This document shows positions 57,075-64,000 of a stretch of 64,000 bases of DNA, one piece after another. The position numbers and the translations under genes were made by a program. The stretch's first letter is position 1; every line of letters begins with the position of its first letter. The notes under the pieces are model-generated. The model saw nothing but the letters and a program-made list of their open reading frames with translations. It did no database searches and was not told the DNA's origin. The DNA comes from Adineta steineri (Eukaryota; Rotifera; Eurotatoria; Adinetida; Adinetidae), in the NCBI GenBank assembly GCA_905250115.1, contig CAJNOI010000095.1, forward strand, positions 126,033 through 190,032. Direction: 5' to 3'.

Positions 57075-60000
57075 TTATCTGCAAAGCAAAGTAGTACACT
57101 TATATGAGCAGTTGTCTTTTACCAGGCTAAATAAATTCTTATTATAGCTGATATATTTCGAACTGATGCAGGAAACTCTAAAATCTACAATAAAACAAAA
57201 TAGAAAACCATGATATAATTTTCTCTGGAGTATTTAGTGAAAGTCATTTTATTTCAAAAAAAAACTAGTTGATAAGTTAATATCGACTTTGTCGTTGGAC
57301 TCTATCGTCTCTATCATGGGTAATATTTTACTTCGTTTTGTACCCTTCAGGAACAAGCCAGAACTTGTAATAGCTATGAATATAGTGCCCATATATATCA
57401 AATATTTATTTCTAGAATTTCTTCCCTATCAAAAGATGATACGAAAACATCCGTTAGTGTGAAAATAATATTTCGAATAATTGTCTAGATTGTAGCACAG
57501 TCATAATCAAAACTAAGGTTAACAACTAATGATGCTAGTTTTTCTTAATAAATGTAAAAAATTGATTTTTCGAAAGAGATGATTGTGAAATGTCAGATTA
57601 TAGATCATTTTTAATTAAAAAGCAGCCTCCTTCCATTCGAAAAGAACCGATTACCTTGATAAATAAAACAAAACTACAGATCTCTCGAATGAATTATATT
57701 GGAAAAAAAATTTACGCAGAAATTCAATGGTGGCACAAAAATCGATTTTGAGAAATACGCTAAAGAAATGATTTTTCTTCGATACTATTGTAAATCAAGC
57801 TGGAGAAAGCAAATATTAGATGTTCAATAGTACTGCTAATTACAGAATATCTAACTATTCTTGTCATAGCATAACTACTGATAGATAACATTAATTATTG
57901 ACTCTTGTTGTTAGGACGTTCTCATGGTTTCATAATATAATTTTAGTAATAATTGCTTCGCAATTTTCTAAAAAAATTCAAGATTCAATCATATTTTTTT
58001 CTGCTGAAAATCAATTTTTTTTGGTGAGAGGGGGTAAAATCCTAATAGGCTTGTTTCTATTTTAAGCATAATTCAAACAAGTAACGTACCACGACGAAGT
58101 GACTATAATATAATATATATTGGAAACTTTGTTTCTAAATAATAATGATTTCATCCACTGTTATGTATATGTATACTGCTATATTTGGTTATTTTTTTCA
58201 AATTATTGTTTTTATTTTTGTATCAAGGTAAGTTTCTATGTCTTGTTATATGTAATTTTCTTTTATCGTGTACTCTATCAGTAACGTATATATACAAGAT
58301 ACATACATTATATATAGAACAATTCGAATGTATTGATTGATTTATAGTGCGTCTAGCATATGAAATAACATCAAGGTATATTCATATTTGATATAGAGTC
58401 GAAAAGTGTAAAATATTTTCAATAAATCAAAATCTTTTTTTCTTGTATTTTACGTTTACATATTAATTTAAAGAATTTTTCAAAGTTGCAGTTGGAATTC
58501 ATATCTATGTAAGTGCATAACACTTTAAACGATTGAAAAGATCTTTTCATTATTTTGTAGAATTTATTCTGAAGTTTCATACAATAAAATATTATTCCAT
58601 TTATTCTTGACAATGATCGGCATCATCTGACACACATAAATCAAATTTTTTTTCTATAACATTTGTAGAACTACTATATAAAGTATTTTGATATGCCATT
58701 TTGATGTCAACATTTAATCGTCTTTACATATCATAAACTATTTTACATTGAAATATATCGATAAAATCTTTAAAAAGATGTAATCGATTGAAAGCATCAT
58801 ACAAAATGTTATAACCTTGTTTATGAGCCTTCAATCAAATGTAATTTAAACGATATTACATAACACTTTTCAACCTTGTCTAATGAGTATCATCAAATAA
58901 ATAGTACAAGATACAAACGATTGAAAATATGATTTTCTACATGTCGACTCTAATTAAGAATTTAAATAAAATTCGTAAATATGTAAGCAGAAATCAAGCC
59001 ACCATAAGATCTATTTCGTATAAGATTCAAATGTATTCATCATTAAATGCACTTGGTTTTATTACCAGATCCCATTCAAATGATTTGATAAGAAAAATAA
59101 TCGTAGTAATTTGAACTATTTTCAGATTGAATGAATGCAGAAGAAAGATAAATACAATATTCACACCCACATCCACCCTCATGATAGGATCTCAAAACTG
59201 TCTACATAATTTTTAAATTGTGTCAAAAACTATATGAAGCATGTTAGCTCCTTTTGCGCGTATATCTATTTAAAGAAAATGAAAAGCACATACGCACTAC
59301 CTATATCTTATTAGCGTGTATCACCACACAAAAGAAAACTATAATAACAATTTTACTACTTCATTTAGATTCATATTAAATTTTAATCTCTTGTTTTTAA
59401 TACCTATTGAATTAATTGCTTTTCGTAAAAGAATCGGCGATTATGATCAAAAGAACGATTTTTTATAAATCACTAATAGATCGTCGATAATTACTAATTT
59501 TTGTAATTGATTTCGAATCACCCATTAATTAGAGATCTGGAAAATAGAGAGTCAGGAACAATTTCTACGGTCTTTTAAACAGAACTATAGAAATTTATCG
59601 GAAAAAAAGAAGATTTCATTTTTGAATAATTAAGAAAACGATTGAACTAAGGAAGTCTTCTTTTACTTATATTCATTTGATTCGATTCTAAATACTTCTT
59701 CTTTTTTAATGGAAGATAACTTATTTTTTACATAAATTTTCAAATTGAATATCTTATTTAGTATTGTATTTTCTCGTAGTTTCTGTTTTACACCAATGCA
59801 AAACTGAAAACTTCTTCAATAATAATAACTAACAATCAAAGATTTTGAATACCTTGCAAGTGTATAGTTATAAACAGAACACTAGAGATCGATGAGATCT
59901 TTTAAACTAGGAATTTAATTTCTATGTCAAAAGAGTCTTCGTTTTAAGTTAATATAAATTATTGTAAACATCACATATCAATATGGAATTATTTATCTCG

Positions 60001-61049
60001 AGATATAATAAAGTATCATAAAATGTTAACATGGCTACATAGATACATATTTGAAAGTTGTCTCACCGATTGAATATAAAATATTTCAAGTTTGATATTA
60101 TTATAGACAACAAATATTAAGAGAAGTACATTATTCATTTTATTTTTCGTATTGATCGTATTTGTTGAAAAGGTTGATCAATATCAAGGCATAAAAAACG
60201 AATAAACCATATATTGAAAAATCATAGCAATAATTATAAACTAATTCATGGCAGAATGATGTTGAATTCATTATATTATTTGACTGATACAGAGATGTTA
60301 AGAAAAAAGTAGAAATAATCTAAAAAAAAATTGTGACATCATTAAAACTAAGAATTTCATTTTAGTTATACTTACAAAAGATGTCAAAACAACAGCTCTA
60401 ATACTTCAAATGCATAGAGTCCATTTTATAATTTCACATTATGACTTTCTTAGATAGAAAACAAATAAAATCAAATAAAAACGTATTATTTTAGAAAAAT
60501 AAAATACTTGTAAAAATAAAAGGACTACATATCAAGCCAAATAGTTCGAAAATCAAAAGACCTTGCAGTACACGTGGTTGAAATGGGTATTCATCAATTG
60601 TCTAGCTCGTTATCATACATATTGATTCATTCACAAATAACAAACGACAACGTGACAAATTCTATGAATCATAGAGAAATATTAGTGATTCATAACTGTT
60701 TGCACATGAAAAAATGGATTCAATATTCTGATCGTCGTTCTTATCTACAAAATTATTTGCTTGTTATATTGAAAACTTCTATGAACAATCTTTGACAAAT
60801 AGAAATGTTTATTCAATTGAAATAATTTATGAAAAAGTTTTAATGATATATGCAGTAATCGGATTAGTAGAATATACAATAATCAGATGAATGTGAGTCT
60901 ATTCTATACAAAATTATATACCAAATCTTTTGGAAGCAACTGTAATTTAAACAGTAAGAATTTATTGAGATATCAAGAAAATACCAGCATGTTTATATGA
61001 TAACTATGATCTATCCAATTTAATGTTAGTATTTCTTCATTATTTCATT
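57075..61049. other. long intergenic region, nothing firm
   Basis: About 4 kb of very AT-rich DNA. The ORFs at 58419, 58929 and 60574 are low-complexity or lack motifs. A possible short hydrophobic exon followed by GTAAGT at 58144-58228 has no partner. A single ACCCACATCCACCCTCAT arm sits at 59163-59181. No RNA gene was recognised. Confidence 0.4.
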
Positions 61050-61319
61050 TCATTTTCGTTGATATAAGGAAAGTAAGATTATAACAACAACAAATCCAAA
61101 GATAAATACACCAGAAATAACTAACAAAGATGACCAAATGAGATAATCCAATGGTTGTTGTAATTTTCGTGATTTTAGTACTATATTTTGTTCTGCTGAA
61201 TTATTTGATGTTGGTAATGGATCAACATGTTTTCTAAAAGAAACTTCAGATGCCAATATAGAATTATTTGCATATGTTTTATAACAATTGTTTTCTATTT
61301 GTTCGTCGATTGAAGCCAT
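61050..61319 (-). CDS. possible small single-pass membrane protein
   Basis: Starting at the Met of MASIDEQIENNCYKTY (61319), the frame gives 89 residues; a longer start at 61382 also exists. The first 55 residues are polar with Asn-X-Ser/Thr sites (NNS), then a strongly hydrophobic segment (LIWSSLLVISGVFIFGFVVV and on) and a short basic end, YQRK. The frame is AT-rich like its surroundings, but the regular layout (polar, then TM, then basic) favours a real gene. No family recognised. Confidence 0.4.
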   Translation of the reverse strand: MASIDEQIENNCYKTYANNSILASEVSFRKHVDPLPTSNNSAEQNIVLKSRKLQQPLDYLIWSSLLVISGVFIFGFVVVIILLSLYQRK

Positions 61320-61382
61320 TTTTTCAAATAATACTAGACAATTATGTGTTTGAAGGAGAGAAAATGAGTCGAACATGTACAA

Positions 61383-62028
61383 TATGGTTATGCTCGGTCA
61401 TGCATTGAAATTCATACAAGAGATACATATGCATTTGATACGATAGCGAATCATGAATATTTAACAAGCCTACTCGTTTTGTTTGTTAAATTTGTTCACT
61501 GTATTATTACATTCAGAAGTGATTACAAGAAAAAATTACCAACGTAAACAATTATTATATTTCAGATAGCAGAATTTTAATTTTGCAATGAAAACAAAGA
61601 TGTAATATAACATTTGTTTCAGTTAGATGGAGACATTATAAGAATAAAAAAGAAAAGTTAAACAAGAAGAAAGAAAGAAAGAAAAAGAACAGAAAAGATA
61701 AGAGAAGAGAACAATACTAGTATATATCCATATTATAACATTTTCACTTGCCTTTTACCTACAACCCTCAATTTCTGTTTCAATCGACGATAAGCTTTTA
61801 CTTGATATTTTTTTTTTGTATTAATAAGAAAAAGACAAGAAAACCATTTTGAGGATGTGGGTTTAAATGACAAAAGAGGTGAATACCAACACCCATATCC
61901 CATCTAGTTCAAGAATATTAATATTAATACTATTCATTTATTTTTGAAAACATATATTAGAAAATAGATAAAGGGTACAAGTGTATGATATATTTCACAT
62001 TACTTTGATATTGTTTTGAGAATTTCTA
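61383..62028. other. intergenic with a hairpin and a purine-rich tract
   Basis: A purine-rich tract (AAAGAAAGAAAGAAAAAGAA) at 61670-61710 and the repeat at 61851-61904. The right side includes the amine oxidase 3' end. Confidence 0.4.
61851..61904. repeat. telomere-like GTGGG inverted repeat with conserved loop
   Basis: GAGGATGTGGGTTTAAATGA, then AAAAGAGGTGAATACCAACA and CCCATATCCCATC. Nearly the same loop as 53634-53689. Confidence 0.65.
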
Positions 62029-63651
62029 TTAATAATCAGCAATAACTTCGAGAGCTGCTCGACGTCCTTCTATAATTGCACCTTCCATACAAGCAGAATA
62101 ATTAAGAGAGGTATAATCACCAGCAAAATGAATGTTCATTTGTCGTTGTTTTTCATAACCTCGTAGTGTAGAAAATTGACCTCGTGTCCTGCTTGGATAA
62201 GAACCAAGAAAATGTGGATCAATCCATGGTGCTGAAATAGTACCTTCTCCAGTATAATAGCTTGACGCATTGGGCCATATTTCATTCAAATCATTGAGAA
62301 ATTGTCGAATATACCAATTTGTACTACTACTAATTTCATAATTTGATATGGAATCAAATCCTGATCGAGGAGTAAATGATGTTCCATCACTTCCACCTAG
62401 AAAACAAAATGATTCTAACATCTAAGAGTCTACATTTGTCGACGTACCTGTATATAGAACAAGAATACCAGTTTGTCCTGATTGACCTGTTGATGCTTCC
62501 CACGAATTAAGAAATGGTAAATCTGTATAAATATAACCATTTGATGATTTTTCTAACCAGAAACGTTTTGAGAATTGTAAATTTAATTTTGTATTTGTAG
62601 CATATCGAAATTCGTTAATAATTCGTGTTTTTAATGTATCAAACTGAGCTTGACTATAATCAACATATCTTAAAGTTGATAAAGGTAAAGTCAAAATTAC
62701 ATGATCGAAAAGAATTGTTTCACCATTAGCAAAACTTAAAGATATTTTATGATCAGTAGTTACCGTTATTTTAGTTAAATTATAATTCATTTGAATTATA
62801 ATATTATTATTTTGTAAATATTTAGCAATACGTGTTGGTAATAAATAATTTCCACCATTAATTCGATAACGTTGATCAGATGAACCATATATTAATAGTG
62901 GTCCATTGGGTGGTTGACTATAAGGATCTAGATTAAATAACAAAGTCAAAGAACTTAACTCTTGAGTATCTATTCCAAATTGTTGTTTGTATGCAGAATC
63001 TAGATATTGACCTAATTGAGATCGATGTCCGTTTGGTACATATTTTTCTATCCAATCATACAACGATAATCTATCAAAATAGGTTCCATTGGCATTACTC
63101 TGATTAAAACTAATGTCACCAATTAGATCAATTTGTTGTTTCATAATTTCACCAACTGGTTGATAATCAATCCATGCTTGCGATGAACTATAAAAACGTG
63201 ATAAAAAATAAAGTGTAGTTTGATAAATATCAGGATTATTCGCTTGAACAGTATCAATCAAAGTTAAATTGAAACGTTGTGTAAGATTTATCATCTGATA
63301 ATAATTACTATCCAGAAATTCTCCACACCATTCAGATGTTTGATTACTGGAAGGCCATATATGTGTGTGAATACGACCACCAATATAATTATTGGCTTCA
63401 TATATAATGATATTTTCTGGTGAAAATAAATTCGAATCTAATAAGGATAGACCAGCATTAAGACCACTAATACCAGCTCCAATTATAGCTATACGAACTG
63501 AACTTCGATTAGAGGTTGCTGTAGTATGATTGAATCGGGGAGCTTTAGAACGATTTGGAATATAGATTGGTATTAGAGAAATAACGCTTACTGCTGCAAC
63601 ACAAAGCAGAAAAGTAGCACTTAGAATAGCAAGTATAGTTTTCGCTGACAT
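62029..63651 (-). CDS. flavin amine oxidase (polyamine/L-amino-acid oxidase-like)
   Basis: Two exons, 63651-62448 and 62396-62029, with a 51-bp intron (GTACG...TCTAG, phase 1), give 523 residues. An N-terminal hydrophobic segment (about 5-30) is a signal anchor. The Rossmann FAD motif is VRIAIIGAGISGLNAGLSL (GxGxxG: G58, G60, G63), followed by IIYEANNYIGGRI, the usual E-x(4-6)-GGR block. The C-terminus carries the second FAD-binding motif, HFAGDYTSLNYSACMEGA. Family members oxidise amines (polyamines, monoamines, L-amino acids) and release H2O2. Several N-glycosylation sites and the signal anchor suggest an extracellular or lumenal enzyme. Substrate not decidable from sequence. The gene carries the ordinary short intron, so it is domesticated even if originally transferred. 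Confidence 0.88.
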
Positions 63652-64000
63652 CCTAAAAAGAGAAAGATCTATAAAACTACATATTTCACTATTTAATAGA
63701 CTGATCTTGTTATGAATGCATAGAACTGTGTCGCCGAGTATTTTTAAATATGAAGAAGAGACCTCTTCAACGATTTATTTTGTAGGTATTTATCTTACTT
63801 CAGGAAAATTCAATAGATATTATGAATTCACATTCATTGTAAAGATCATTCTATGGTTGATTATAAAAAACGAAAGAGACAATAAACATAATCAATATCA
63901 TCGAGAACTTTCTCTTGAAGAAAAAATGAATTTAATAAAAGGAGAAGTACAAGGGTGTTTCTCATCGGCAATTGAGTAAGAAATATCAAACATTCATCTG
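63652..64000. other. right edge: amine oxidase 5' flank and an uncertain ORF
   Basis: An open frame on the plus strand (63716-63979) ends in a charged helix-like part (SLEEKMNLIKGEVQGCFSS). It may be an exon of a gene beyond the window, but nothing identifies it. Confidence 0.25.

Noticed and set aside
16945..61904. GTGGG hairpins as true telomeric DNA or a chromosome end
   Set aside because: Each copy is a single short inverted pair inside ordinary genes and spacers. There is no tandem array and the sequence continues on both sides.
1..64000. CRISPR array, bacterial operons or ribosome-binding sites
   Set aside because: Spliceosomal introns, animal receptor families and the lack of regularly spaced repeats rule out a prokaryotic reading.
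1..64000. tRNA or rRNA genes
   Set aside because: I saw no B-box-like GGTTCGAATCC context with a cloverleaf, and no rRNA-like block. GGTTCGAGAT near 45440 belongs to the foldback palindrome. A tRNAscan run would settle it.

Overview
The window reads as nuclear DNA of a small invertebrate, most likely a bdelloid rotifer (Adineta/Rotaria-like). It is AT-rich. Genes are either intronless or cut by very short GT-AG introns, mostly about 46-70 bp, which I could join in frame by hand. The gene families fit that group: rhodopsin-like GPCRs, a bdelloid-style F-box/LRR protein, a WWE plus ADP-ribosyltransferase relic, and enzymes that look bacterial or fungal. Short hairpins rich in GTGGGTGTG occur throughout; I recall TGTGGG as the bdelloid telomeric repeat. 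The species assignment is an inference from reading, not a database match.

Layout. 1-6100: on the minus strand, the first exon of a secreted/type I membrane protein running off the left edge with its upstream region, a GMC oxidoreductase C-terminal relic, a class II aldolase/adducin-type protein and a palmitoyl-protein thioesterase. 6970-8320: a two-exon carbohydrate sulfotransferase (minus). 11145-12911: an F-box protein (plus). 14.65 kb: a small element bounded by poly-C and poly-G. 15062-16176: GPCR 1 (plus). 17745-22667: a 25-exon TRPM-type channel (minus). 25620-26974: a three-exon single-pass membrane protein (plus). 27756-28860: GPCR 2 (minus). 31911-34492: a ten-exon type I membrane protein (plus), the inverted paralogue of the exon at the left edge; the two share about 1.1 kb of upstream sequence.

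35.9-51.3 kb is a graveyard and transposon zone. It holds a WWE-ART pseudogene, a decayed multi-exon gene, a non-LTR retrotransposon tail, an odd 430-residue multi-pass membrane protein, and a series of small inverted-repeat elements, one of them nested in another. It also holds a nucleotidyltransferase gene broken by a foldback element and by a complete hAT transposon, which has an apparently intact ten-exon transposase, matching terminal repeats and a perfect 8-bp target duplication.

51.4-64 kb: GPCR 3 (minus), an AKR7-type aldo-keto reductase (minus), a small LRAT/NlpC-like protein (minus), a possible small membrane protein, and a flavin amine oxidase (minus). The genes do not form one pathway. 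Several encode surface or sensory proteins (three GPCRs, a TRPM channel, type I membrane proteins). No tRNA, rRNA, CRISPR array or operon was recognised. Exon joins are hand-made from splice signals and frame, and need transcript support.
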